From contig JAQSEB010000055.1 of assembly GCA_030063045.1 (NCBI GenBank), forward strand, positions 620,001-684,000: a stretch of 64,000 nucleotides of DNA. Direction: 5' to 3'. The position numbers were made by a program, and so were the translations under genes. Positions within the stretch are counted from its first letter, which is position 1, and every line of letters begins with the position of its first letter. This document shows, one piece after another, positions 48,501 to 60,200 of the stretch. This DNA comes from Pratylenchus scribneri (taxonomy: Eukaryota; Nematoda; Chromadorea; Rhabditida; Pratylenchidae). The notes below the pieces were generated by a model. That model was not told the DNA's origin, ran no database searches, and was given only the letters and a program-made list of their open reading frames with translations.

Positions 48501-50950
48501 TCACGGGTTTCGGGTCGCCAAAAACCTCGGGTTTCAGGTTTCGGGTAACCCGAGGCAACCCTGCTTTGTAATTCTAAAACCCATGCAATCTTTTCGAGAT
48601 TTCAATTTTCAACAAAGTTAAAAACAAACCCGTTTCCCAATCAAATGAAAATTGTTTTTGTCCATGCCAACATTTCCAATGGCGCTAAGACCTTTTAGTG
48701 GACCAGTGGTGTCGAAAAGGAAAATGGTTGATTCCGGCAAAAAATGCTGAAATAAAGAAAAAATTGGTGGTAATGAAAATTTATACCCTAATTTTGTGCA
48801 AAAAAAATCAATTTTATTTTCCAAAAGATATTAAATTTGGCAAAATTTATAAATTTTAGCCCTATTTGGGTGAATTGTTTGAAGAATGCACAAAATTATG
48901 ACCAAAAAATGGCAAAATGGTAAAGTAAAAATCGGGCAATTTTTAATTTTTGGCCATAAATTTTTGGCCAATGTACAAATCATTTTGGTATTAAAATGTT
49001 CTGCAGAAAAAGCTGAATCTCAAGCTCAGATATTGACCAAATGCACAAAATTGCAATAATACCAAAATTTGACCAACCTTCTCGATAAATTCACGACCAT
49101 TTTGGTCAACATAAGAAGTATCAGTCGAATTAATATTGAATATAATTGGATGACATCCAATACTCGTCCCATTTTGCGAATTCGACAAATTTTCTGTAAT
49201 AAAAATGATAAAAAATTGATTAAAATAATTGGAAGAATGCACTTGAAACAATCCCACAAATTGTTGCATTCCATGCCAATTCATTGGCAATTTGGTCTTG
49301 AATAGGAAAAATACAAGGGAAATTGGGATTTGATGATTGTTTTTGATGATGATGGCCATGAGGAAGCTGAAAATTGTTAGCAAAAGCTTTGATTCAATAT
49401 GATTAAAAGTACGGTACTCATCAGACCAAAGGAATTGCATAGATAATCATGGTGCTTATAGGTTTTTATATTGTTATCTCTTCTGATAGCCTCTACTGAA
49501 TGTTTCTGTATCATTCATAGGAGGGCTCTATCATATCCCTATCCCAAGGGCTTTAACAAGATTATCCCCTATAGAAGCCAGGGATAACAATTATGACCTA
49601 ATTATTCCAGACTTCTGAACCTTACATAATCCATGCGAATAATTCTGGATGTAGATTACCGAAAAATATGAAAAGGTCCTGACTTAATTACATTAATTTA
49701 AGCTCAATCCTTCTCTCGTAGATATAATATATAATTATAACATACACTAAATTGGCCAATTTGATCACCAAATCCACCATCTTCATCATCGCCGTCTATT
49801 AATTTCAAATTGTCTCCAAAATTTCCTTGCGGCCATTTTATGGAAAAATTGGAAGATGAAAGATTAAAGGAGGTTGGATAAATTGATCTAAAAAAAGTTA
49901 ATTATAAATGGTTAAATATTAAATTAAATAACTTGCCGAATGCATCGTTTTTCCACGATCAAATCCTTCCAAGATACTGCCAATGCCAAACAATTTATGC
50001 CATATGCGGTTCGATTATCCAATGGCACATTTCCTTGTGCACTAATCCATCCAAATAATGGAGATGTGGTAGAACTGTTTTAATTGAGTATTTATTAGTC
50101 AATTAAATTCATTTTGAAAAGAAATTTAACTCGAATTTTCGGACAATAAATCAATTTTCTATTAAATATTTGCTTTAAGTTTATCGTCACGCCTTACAAG
50201 CTTATAAAGGAAAAAAGATTGAACTAGCTAGTATTATTCCTGAAACAGAAGAAATAAGGAATACGCCTGTTCAGTTTGAAAATGATCTATTAATCTTTTA
50301 CGATTCATTAAAAAATGGAAAAAAAACATGAAATAGTTAACCGCTGCTTAGCGAGTAGCGGCTTGAAACAGTAATTTAGTTTGTCTTTTGGAAGAAGAGC
50401 TTTTTTTCTATAAAAAATCAGTTTTAACCTACATAGTGAAACGAGAGGTTTTAAATAGTAGCCCACTCGGGAATTCTCTCTCTTCTTTAGAAAATTAATT
50501 CGTGAATTTAATAGAAAGAAATTTCAATTTGTAAAAAATTATGAACAAATAAGAGGAAAATAACCAAAAAATCCGAAAATTTTTCTGTTTTTTGATAATA
50601 ACTTTTTGGGTCTAATAATATTTGATCTATCATTTTGGCATCAAAAAGAAAGATCTTAACCCAATGGTAAAAATATTTATTAATATTTTAAAGATTGTTG
50701 AGATAAGGTTTAAAGTTAATGGGCAAAAAATGTAGGCAGCTATAATTAGGAGGACTGACCTTTTGTCATTAATTTCTTTCAAAAATTCCATTGTAAAATT
50801 TGTACAAATTCCATTTTCTTTTTGCTGCCGTTGATCATGAGAAGAAGGCAATTTCCGTCCAAATCGTTGAGGGAATAATTGAAGAGCATCATTATTTGGA
50901 CAAATGAGAGTAAATATTAAAATTGTCAAAATTGATGATCGTAGAGACAT
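45513..50950 (-). CDS. Type I transmembrane protein, six exons, family unknown
   Basis: Exons 50950-50760, 50074-49937, 49887-49748, 49193-49078, 48746-48630 and 45791-45513 join in frame to 326 residues. A signal peptide is evident (RSSILTILIFTLICPNNDA). The lumenal part has several N-glycosylation sequons, an aromatic block (SPLFGWISAQGNVP) and paired cysteines. Near residue 290 is a membrane span (MIPLVILLALVISGMFLTIG) followed by a short cytosolic tail QKHRQIHYDTI. Intron 2 begins GCAAGT after exon 2, so it is a GC-AG intron; both flanking phases require it. Intron 5 (2.8 kb) contains two hAT-like elements, one with a large minisatellite. A cell-surface or endomembrane role is likely. I do not recognise the ectodomain. 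Confidence 0.78.
46005..46241. mobile_element. hAT-like MITE (GGTACTTGTGTAGTTTGGG ends)
   Basis: A terminal inverted repeat GGTACTTGTGTAGTTTGGGT is matched at the right end. The exact 8-bp duplication AATGGTTT (45997-46004 and 46242-46249) flanks the 237-bp element. The interior holds GTTAGGGTTAGGG and TCCCTGAATGACTCTAACCC. It lies in intron 5 of the membrane-protein gene, 120 bases from the next insertion. Confidence 0.9.
46364..48563. mobile_element. hAT-like element carrying an internal minisatellite, 2.2 kb
   Basis: The termini CAGGGTTGCCTCGGGT and ACCCGAGGCAACCCTG are inverted repeats. The 8-bp duplication CTTTGTAA is exact (46356-46363 and 48564-48571). Both ends also carry CGGGTCGGGTCACGGGTTT-type subterminal repeats in the same orientation. 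Three quarters of the element is a 32-bp tandem array. No transposase frame is present. It occupies most of intron 5 of the surrounding membrane-protein gene. Confidence 0.93.
46776..48427. repeat. 32-bp minisatellite, about 51 copies, inside a transposon
   Basis: The unit is AAAATTTAGCCCAAAAATGG then CCCCGGTAGGGG. Copies are almost identical; the main variant changes CCCCGG to CCCTGG. Single units near 47950, 48090 and 48270 differ by one base. The last two units, at the right edge, are more diverged (TTTAAGCC). Such homogeneity implies recent expansion or conversion. Confidence 0.97.
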
Positions 50951-52747
50951 TTTTTAAAATTAGTTTTTCTGATATAAAATTATTAAATTTTTTATCCCTA
51001 AATTGAAATATAAAATATTCCTCAAAGCTCCGTTGAACTCTGACTAGTGACTACGTAATTTTGAGAAAAAATATTCTTTTCGATCATTTTTTAATAAATT
51101 TTTTCTCAACCTAAATTATATTGTCAGTAGTAATTTGAACATTTGTTGAAATAAGTTTCCAAATAAAACAAATTTACTCAAATTTTAATGAATACATTTG
51201 CATTTAATTATGGGAAAATAATTATTCTATTTATTATTTTATTTTGTCGATTAAATTAAAAAAGCCACGTAAAATCAGAGTTGGAGTAAATAATTTGTTC
51301 GGAATCGGGTATCGCATTGAAGTCTAATTAAAAATGATGATATTTGAGGCAATTTTTTCATTGATTACTGCACTTTCTTTCTTATCAGTAAAGTATTTTA
51401 TTCCACAACAACCAGCAGAGGGCATTGATAATAATTGTGTTTACTGTTTATTGACGATGGAACATGGAATATAATTTTGAAATAAATTGTTTTTTTTAAT
51501 AATAATTTATAATCTTTTAGAATTGAATTTACCCAAAAAAGGCCGGACAATATGGACGCACAAAAAAAATACAGAATATTTTTTGATGAAAACATTTGCC
51601 AAAATTATTTATGTTTATTGAAATATGAAAACATAGGTAGAAGTGTTCCTTGATTAATGAGGATGTGATGAACAAATTTCCTAGTATTTTGCATGAAATT
51701 GATTTTTAAATATTAAATTTTCTAAATAATAAATATTCATTTAAATATTTGACAAATTTTTTGTATCTATGATTTGCGAATCTATCTATAGAGTCTTAAA
51801 ACAATATATTTATTTACAATTTATTATAGATTTCTTTAGTTTTAACCAATTTCAATTTGATTTGAATTTTAAATTTGGGACAGTTTAATAGTTTAAAATA
51901 TATTTATTGTGCCTTTAGACAATATTAATTTTTTTAGTGTTAATATTTTCATATTTTCTATTAGCATCTTCTATCATCCAATTTAGGGACTGACAGAATC
52001 GCGACAGTTTTTTGAATAATAAAACCGATAACAAATTATAAATATTCCGGAAATATTTTTTTTATATTTTTTTAAAATCGGCTAAATCCAACTCTTTTTT
52101 GACGAATCCGGTTGGGTTCACCATCCAGTCACTCATCACTCATCAGCAACAGGGAAGAGATTTCACATCGTGTTCTCTTTTCAATTCAAAACTTTCATAA
52201 TTATTTATTTTTTATTTCAACTTTTTTTCCGATTTTTATAAAAGAATCATGTTTGCATCGTATATATTAAAAAATACGGAAAGAATTATTATTTTTACAT
52301 TTTTAAATGTACATAGAAATAGAATAAATCTTTAATTTAAATTTAAATTTTACAATATATTTTTGTTAAATTTTTTTACTTTTTCTATTCTCAATAATTT
52401 ATCATGAATTTAGGCTATATTTTTCTATTAACACTTTAGTTCAAAATTTGCAGCTGCTCATTAATTCCATAGAAGAATTGAGAATTAATCTCGTGAAAAT
52501 GCCAACATTTCAAGTAACAAAATAAATTGGGACCTCAATAATTTGAGGGCTGAAAATATAATTAATTTTTACGTTGGAAAATATCTTAATGAATTTGTGT
52601 TAGCGAATTTTATGAAAATTTTTTATAAAAAATGTTTTTGAATACGTATCTCATTCAATGTTGAAAAATTATTAAATTATCTTGGCCAAACTTTTAGCTA
52701 ACTATCTCTTTTAAATTATTAAATTTTAGAGAATAAATTATATTAAA
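50951..52747. other. Intergenic, divergent promoters expected
   Basis: This separates a minus-strand gene (start 50950) from a plus-strand gene (start 52748). A minus-strand frame at 51398-51595 begins with a signal-like hydrophobic run (ILYFFCASILSGLFW) but has no convincing continuation. TCACTCATCACTCATCA at about 52125 is a small tandem motif. Nothing else is supportable. Confidence 0.4.
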
Positions 52748-54642
52748 ATGACATTGAATTTAATTTTCCGCATAAATTCATTAATAATTCCTCCGCTGGG
52801 ATTTTTACTGAATTTTACACTTCTTTGGCTAATCCTTCATCGAACACCAAAAGAAATGTGGCTCCTAGTCGGGTACTCCTACAAACATGCATTTTGGACA
52901 TTCTTCTTTTGGTCGTTTTGTGCATAGGAATTCCAGTGAGATTTTTTCTAATTTAATTTTAATTATAAATTTTAATAAATTAAATTAATTTTAGTATGCG
53001 ACTACTCTTGCTGGAGGTTATACTTTATGCCTATTTGATGGCTATCTGATTCTTTCCGGTCTATTTCGTCCATTTTTCAATGATCCAATGTGTTTATGGT
53101 TTTTATTTCTTTTTTGGCATTTTTTATTTCAATTGGATATATTTGCCCTTGCTGTTCAATTCCTCTATCGTTATTTAATTTTAAATCGGTATTTTATAAA
53201 TGAGATCAAAAAATCATTATTTTGTAAACATTATTTACAATTAATAAATTGGAAATATTTAAAATGAAAAAAAATATTGCAATTATAGTGGTTCAATCAT
53301 TTGTCCTAGACTAGACACCTAATATATACCCAATCAATAGATTTTCGAGATGCATCATTTGATAATGAATTATATTAAATTTAACAAATTTTAATTTGGA
53401 TTTGAATTAAAAAACGATATGATGGTTAAAACGCTTTAATATATTTATTTTTTAACCTAAGTATATTGATGAGATCTATCGATTGATTTTAAGATTTGAT
53501 GATCTTGGACAAACCATTGAATCGTTATTAATCTTTTGTCTATCTTAAATTTTCGGCATTTTCAATGTTTTTTTTCGCCATCCATTAAAAGTAATTTTTT
53601 TAAAATTATAGAGATATGAAAATAACATTCTGTCGATATTTGCTCTTCCTTACTGTACCAATAATTTGTTCATTATTAATAACTTGCGGACTTTATTTTA
53701 TAAAGAATTCATTTTTGAATAATTCCACTGATTTTTCTGAACTTTCCATTGATTTAAACGACAATATAACATTTGGAGCAATTGAATTCAATGTAAGAAT
53801 AAATTAAAAATTTATTATAATTATTAATTCAGGAATCTATAAAAAATATTATATCATTAATTCTTATATTATGCTATTTCCTATGTTATTCAATTATTAT
53901 TTTTTGTGGTCGACAAATGGTAAAATATGTGGCCGATCATGCAATGAATATACGGTTAAAGGAGTTGAATAAACAATTGACAAAAAGCTTCATTATTATT
54001 GTAAGTTAAATCACAAAATATTAGATAAAAATATTCATATATTTTTGAATAAAAATTTGTGTTTTTCCGCGAAAATATTTTTTCTGAAAATACAAATTTG
54101 TATTTTCCACAGAAAATACATTTTTTTTTTTCTGGAAATATACAAATTTGTCTTTTACACAAAAATATTTTTTTCCCGAAAATACAAATTTGTGATTTAC
54201 ACAGAAAACACATTTTTTCGGAACAAATTTGTGTTTTACAGAAAAATACATTTGTGTTTTTCCCTAAAAATTATTTTTCCTGAAAATACAAATTTGTGTT
54301 TTTCCCTAAAAATACTTTTTCCTGATAATACAAATTTGTGTTTTTCCCTAAAAAATACTTATTCCTGAAAATACAAATTTGAAAATTTTAAATTAATTAA
54401 ATTCGAATAATATTTTATATTCATTTTAGGCATGTTTTCCTCTTATTTTGCAAACTTTTTTTGCCCTTTTTATCCTTAGCACCATGTTCCTAGCAGTGGT
54501 GAATGTGAATGAAGGATTTTTCGTTTATTTGCTAAATAGTTGGCTACCAATTTTCAATCCTTTGGCCAGTCTTTGGACATTTCGTCCTTATCGAGATACA
54601 TTGATGACACCCTTCAAAAAAGCAACTCTTATCTTCCATTAA
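52748..54642 (+). pseudogene. Nematode 7TM chemoreceptor (Str/Srd-like), frameshifted copy 1
   Basis: Exons 52748-52935, 52995-53188, 53612-53792, 53833-54000 and 54430-54642 share one architecture with the downstream copy. Hydrophobic segments fit seven helices: IPPLGFLLNFTLLWLIL, the LLQTCILDILLLVV segment, an exon-2 pair, and so on. The C-terminus IFNPLASLWTFRPYRD matches the NP..RPYR ending of Str-superfamily serpentine receptors, most like Srd. These act as chemosensory GPCRs in nematode neurons. One base is missing in exon 1 near 52864 (CTCCTAG here, CTCCATAG in copy 2), so the frame meets a TAG at once. Everything downstream is open. Either a recent pseudogene, a segregating null allele or an assembly indel. 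Confidence 0.8.
54050..54380. repeat. Imperfect tandem repeat AAATACAAATTTGTGTTTTTCC
   Basis: About nine degenerate copies of a 35-45-bp unit fill intron 4 of chemoreceptor copy 1. The matching intron of copy 2 (56381-56632) has only a faint trace (AAATTTTTGTATTTTTTAAA), so the array expanded after the gene duplication. Confidence 0.8.
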
Positions 54643-55475
54643 AATGATCGAAAAGAAGACAAAAAAAACTATTTATATATGAATTCTGAAGATTTTAAAA
54701 ATATATCTGTGGTTTTTAAATTTATAAAAATAAATAAATCGATTAACAATTTAAATAAAAATTTTAAAATATATTTTTTTTTAATTCTTACTTTTTAATT
54801 CGATTTTTTCATGAAACTTATTATTTTCGAAAGATTTCTTTATGAATAATAATTAACTTAAAGTCGACACTTATTATTGCAGCTGCTTATATTATTTAAT
54901 TATTTCGCAAAAGAAATTCAGACTTAGCAATTAGGGAAAATGTAAACAGAAAAGAAGAAAGATGCAATAAAATAAATTCAAATATAAGTCACAATCACAA
55001 CTCACAAGCCATCGGTTGGCATTCCCAAATCCATCATTGGACTATTAATTTTTCTCTTATACAAGAGAATAATTTACAAATGATTTGAAGAATTGGGAGG
55101 TGTATTAAAAATTCATTTTTTCGGACCTGCGATCGAGCTTATGGTCAAAGCTTTAATTATAGAGAAATCCTCTAAATTTTTTTCACAATATCTTTCCAAA
55201 ATAATAAACAATGCATAATCAAAAATCAATCACCCATTGCAATTAATGTTGAAAAATTTTTTTATGATAACAATAGACAATTAATTGCATTATTCAAAAT
55301 TGATTAATTTTTAATATTCGAAAAAACAATCTTTATTTCGGACATTTTAAAATAAATTTTAGACTAAATTATGATTTATTTTTATATTAAATTCTCTAAA
55401 AATGAATTCATTTATTATTATTTTTAATTTGATAAAATTATTTTTTAATATTTTAAATTTAACAGTATATATAAA

Positions 55476-56854
55476 ATGACATTGAATGTAATTTTCCGTA
55501 TAAACTCCTTACTAATTCCACCATTGGGCTTTTTGCTGAATTTTACCCTTCTTTGGCTTATCCTTCGTCGAACACCAAAAGAAATGTGGCTCCATAGTCG
55601 GGTACTGCTACAAACATGCATTCTGGACATTTCCTTTTGATTGGCTTCTGTAATGGAATTCCGGTGATATTTTTGTCATAAAATTTACTAAAGAATAAGC
55701 ATCTAATTTAAATTAGAAATTTTTATAATTAATTTTAATTTTAGTATTCAATAACACTTATTGGAGGCGATGTTTTTTGCTTTTTTGAAGGTTATTTGAT
55801 GCTTTTCGGTTCATTTCATCAATTTTTCAATGATCCAATGCATTTGTGGTTTTTGGTATTATTATGGAATTTTTTCTTCCAATTGGATGTTTTTGCCGTT
55901 TCTGTACAATTTCTTTATCGTTATTTGGTTTTAAATCGGTATTTTTATAAAATTTATTTAATAAAAATATAAATATTTAATAGAAGGTTGAAAATTACAC
56001 TATGTCGATATTTGCTCTACCTTACTATACCACTAATTTGTTCATTTTTTATAACTTTTGGCGGTTATTATACCATTAAGAAACCTTCAGAGAATAATTT
56101 TTCTGAAATTTCCATTGATTTTAACGAGAATATTACATTTGCAGTATTTGAATTCAATGTAAGTTTAGTAGTAATAAATAATTATAATATATAATTTTTT
56201 AAATTTCTAATCCAGGAATCAAGGAATTTAGTAGTGCTGACAATAATATTATGTTATTTCATATGTTATTCAATTATTATTTTTTGTGGTCGACAAATGG
56301 TAAAATATGTGGCGGCACATACAATGAATGAACGGTTGAGGGAGCTGAATAAACAATTGACTAAAAGTTTGATCATTATTGTAGGTTTAATTACCATTTA
56401 CCAAATAAATTAATATTTTAATATTTTATTTAAAAAAATACAAATTCAAATAAATTTCTGTGTTTTTTAATTAAATATAAATTGTATGTTTTTGGAAAAA
56501 ATACATCTTTATATTTTATTCGAAAAATAAATTTTTGTATTTTTTAAATTAAATTTTTGTGTTTTTTTTTTTTGAAAAAGGCTTTTTAAGAAATGTTTAA
56601 AAATTAAATTAATAATTTTTTATTAATTTCAGGCCAGTTTTCCGCTTATTTTTCAAGCATCTTTTGGTATTTTTTTAATTACCTAAATATTTATAAAAGT
56701 GGTAGATGTGAATGAAGGATTTTTCAATTTTTTACTAATAAATTGGTTGCCAATTTTCAATCCTTTGGCCAGTCTTTGGACATTTCGACCATATCGAGAT
56801 GCATTGATGGCACCCTTCAAAAAAGCAGCAAATGGTGTTGTGCCTGTGCTCTAA
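55476..56854 (+). pseudogene. Nematode 7TM chemoreceptor (Str/Srd-like), copy 2 with two lesions
   Basis: Exons 55476-55663, 55745-55938, 55984-56158, 56216-56380 and 56633-56854 align with copy 1 one to one. The start context and first helix are nearly the same (PPLGFLLNFTLLWLILRR). Two defects are seen. One base is lost in exon 1 near 55632 relative to copy 1, giving TGA. In exon 5 a TAA at about 56684 interrupts the last helix at a position where copy 1 has an ATG-containing codon series. The ending FNPLASLWTFRPYRDALM is kept. With two independent lesions this is more likely a true pseudogene than copy 1. Divergence between copies is moderate, so the tandem duplication is not very recent. 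Confidence 0.82.
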
Positions 56855-57249
56855 TGAGGGAAAAATGAAGAAGCAATTTTTAAAAGATACCGATAATGAA
56901 CAAAAAATTTTTATTTTATTTTTTATTTGCTAAATTTCTACTTTATTCGTTCTCGAAAATTTATAAATTTATGTTGAACTCTATAATTAAAATGTATTAT
57001 GATAGCAATGCCCATTGCCCAATCATTTGCCGCAGCTTTACGGATAAATATTTCGGATCGGATTTTTTGATTTCTATAATTTCTTCATACAATTAAATGA
57101 TATTTAAATAATGTTTTAACTAAGAAAACAAAAAATTTTTGAATATGTGTTGTATCTTGTGTGTGCTTAACAGTTTTCTAATATGAATATTAATAAAATA
57201 AATATAAATAACAATTGAATATATTTTTTTATTTGCTATAAAATTAATA

Positions 57250-60200
57250 TCATAATGAATTCTTATTCATTGGTTTAATGCATTTCACCAATAAATTTGT
57301 TGCTTCTTCTGGGTCAGCAGCTGAACAAATTGCCGAGCAGACGGCCAACCCATTTGGACGCCCAATTTCCATTATTTCCTTTGCATTCCCAACATTTATG
57401 CCTCCAATGGCCACCGTTGGGATTTCAGTTTGGCTGCAAATTCTATGCACGCCATCCGGCCCAATCAATTCAGCATGGTCTTTTTTTGTTGAAGTCGAAT
57501 AAACCTGTTTTGAAAGGAATGAAAAACTTATAAAAGGGAACAATGAAAATTTTGAAAAATCAAAATAGGAAAAACTATGAATAAGGATAAAGTTTTTGTA
57601 AATAAATAAGCCTTTTTTTCTTTAGTTTTATTAATGAAATTGATTCAATTAAAAACTTAATTTTGCAGCAGTCAATTTATTAAAGCTTCTATTTGGGTCC
57701 AAGTGGGAATTTAACTATAGGGCGACCTTTTAAAATTTTATTTTTACAAATATAGAATATTATAATTAGATTTGGATTAATTAAAAAGTTTTCCAATTGT
57801 AATTCATTTTTTGGTAATGTCGTATAAGATATTTGGTGTATGAAACCAAAAAATTTATAAACCCTATCAATGCCAAAACACTAAATTTAGTTACGAAAAT
57901 TTATTTCCAACATAAAAATTTTTCTTCAAAATCCATGATTTTGCACGTAAATTAGTTTTTAAAATAATTTTTTAAAGATTATTATACTCACCTTGACCCA
58001 ATCACGTTGAAGATTTTGCATTGTTTCCGAGAAATACACAAAAGAACGTTGAAATATTTTTCGTTGCAATTCAGTGCCCAAATGTGGCAACGAATTGTTG
58101 ACCAATTCGGCGAATGCCATCTCAGGCTTGGCCAACATAAAATCGGTCGCCTTTTTGTAGGCCAACATGAATTTTTTGACCTTAAAATTAAAAAAAAATA
58201 ATTTCCATATTAAAATTCACTTTTTCCGGATTTTCAGCCAAAAATTTCTCATTTCCAATGTAGAGAATGGAACAAAAACAGCAACAACCCAAATTGGCCA
58301 ATTCATCCAGACGAAGCATTTGGACATCGTCGGCTGGGCTTAAAAGAAGAATTTTTTTGCATTTTTTAATATTTTTTTTTAAATTTACCGGCCCTGTTTC
58401 TTTAGCCATTCAGCCAATTCCACCATTTGGACATTCTCCAGGCCAATGCCCGCATCAATTTCGCCATTCATTAATGCCTTTAAAAGAGAATATTTTATTT
58501 TCATGAAATAATTAATTATTAAAAAGGCATTAATTTTTGAGATTTCGAATTATTCTAAAAATAAATTGTAATTTTTTAAAAAATTTCGTACGAATATTTG
58601 TAATAGCAAAAAGTTTAATGTTATTTTCAATAATTTAGTATGAAGTTTTTTATCATTTAATACGTGCCGCGACATTTGCGCACTCTTTCAAAACCCGGCA
58701 TATGCGCACTATTTTTTTTAAACTAGGGATTAGAGCTAGGGTTAGGTTTAGGGGCAGGCATGGGTTTAGGGGCTAAGGGTTAGGGAATCCTAAATATTTT
58801 ACTTGGCCAAAAAAATAGTGCGCAAATGTCGGCGAACCATTTAATACGTACTTATCGGTTTTCCGGGTGCGGATTTTTTCATCCTCAAAATTACTTTCTT
58901 ACCCATAAAATTTGTCATTAGATTCTAAGCCCTAAAATATTGTTTTTTTCCCAAATTCCCATCACTTTCGATCAAATAAAACGAAAAAATTAAATTCTCA
59001 AAAGAATTTTTTATCTAATCTGCATTCGAATAATTTTTTTGAGTAAATTAAAATTTTTTAAAACGGTTTTTTAAAATTCATCAGAATTCAAAAATAATGC
59101 CAATTTCGGATTCCTCGATTTGGAAAAATTCTAAATAAAAAATTTAATTATGAAATAGATATATTTTTTTTTAAAAAGGAGGGGGGGCGCCAACCGAAGT
59201 ATTTCCAAAAAACATTCAAAAAAAAAGTTCAACATAAGATATTAAATTGTCTAAAAATTAAAAAATGCTGCGTCAATAAACAGTAACATACCCTAAATTT
59301 TCTGCATTTTTATGTTCCCCACCTTTGAAATGTGCATTCCGCATCTGACAGCCGTATATTCATCCCGGCGCATTCCATTATGGCCAGTCAATTCGTCAAT
59401 TTGCAGTTTGCCAAATTCGCCAACATATCCAATTCGTTTGCCCCGCAATGATTTGAAATTGTCCGCCTCAATTCCATTTCCCTTCAAATAAATGATTCCA
59501 GTGAATGGTTCGTCCAACAATGTGCCAATGGATTGAATTGGGAAACCGCGAGCTTTGGCCTTCAATTTTTAATATTTTATAAATATTTTATTTTGTAAAT
59601 TTTAAGTTTTATTGCAATTTATAAACTTCTTATAATTTTTTCTAAACATCTGAATATTAAATATGTGAATTTTAGATTGGCCAAAAAATATTGAGGATTT
59701 TAAATTTGCTAAAAAATTTAAAATTATTTATTTAATTAAGTTCAAAAATTTTATTAATAATTTAGATAAATTGAAATTTTAAGCAGAAATCAATATCTCA
59801 TTTTATCCACAATATATGCCAATTTTTGTAAGCCCAATGCCAACAATTACCTTTGGGATAGGTCAAATATGGCAAATGTTGGCAGTTAAAGATTATCTGA
59901 GTGTAGATCGTTTTGGAGGGACCCAAATTATAGATTATTTGGATTAAGGTTAAGGATACTTGAGATGATGATCTATTACTGAATGACCCTAATCCTATCT
60001 CAGAACAGAAGATCTATGTGGGTTTACCGTAACCTTTCCCCATTTGATCCAAAAATCTGACCCAGATAAACAACAAAGATGCAATGATAAAAAAAGATTT
60101 GAATTCATATCCAAATTCAAAATTAACGTAGAAAAAATTTTTTTAAATTAATTTTGTTGATTTTGAATTATTTCTGACCAAAAAATATTAAAAATTGAAT

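Noticed and set aside
48316..48558. Open frames across the 32-bp minisatellite
   Set aside because: The unit length is not a multiple of three, so no frame persists; short frames at the edge are incidental.
51398..51595. Minus-strand frame with signal-like N-terminus
   Set aside because: The hydrophobic start is followed by a low-complexity stretch and a possible splice leads straight into a stop; not strong enough to call.
57505..57991. Missing ThiE N-terminal half or THI5 C-terminal tail inside the intron
   Set aside because: No frame on the minus strand resembles either; the interval is AT-rich with canonical intron borders.
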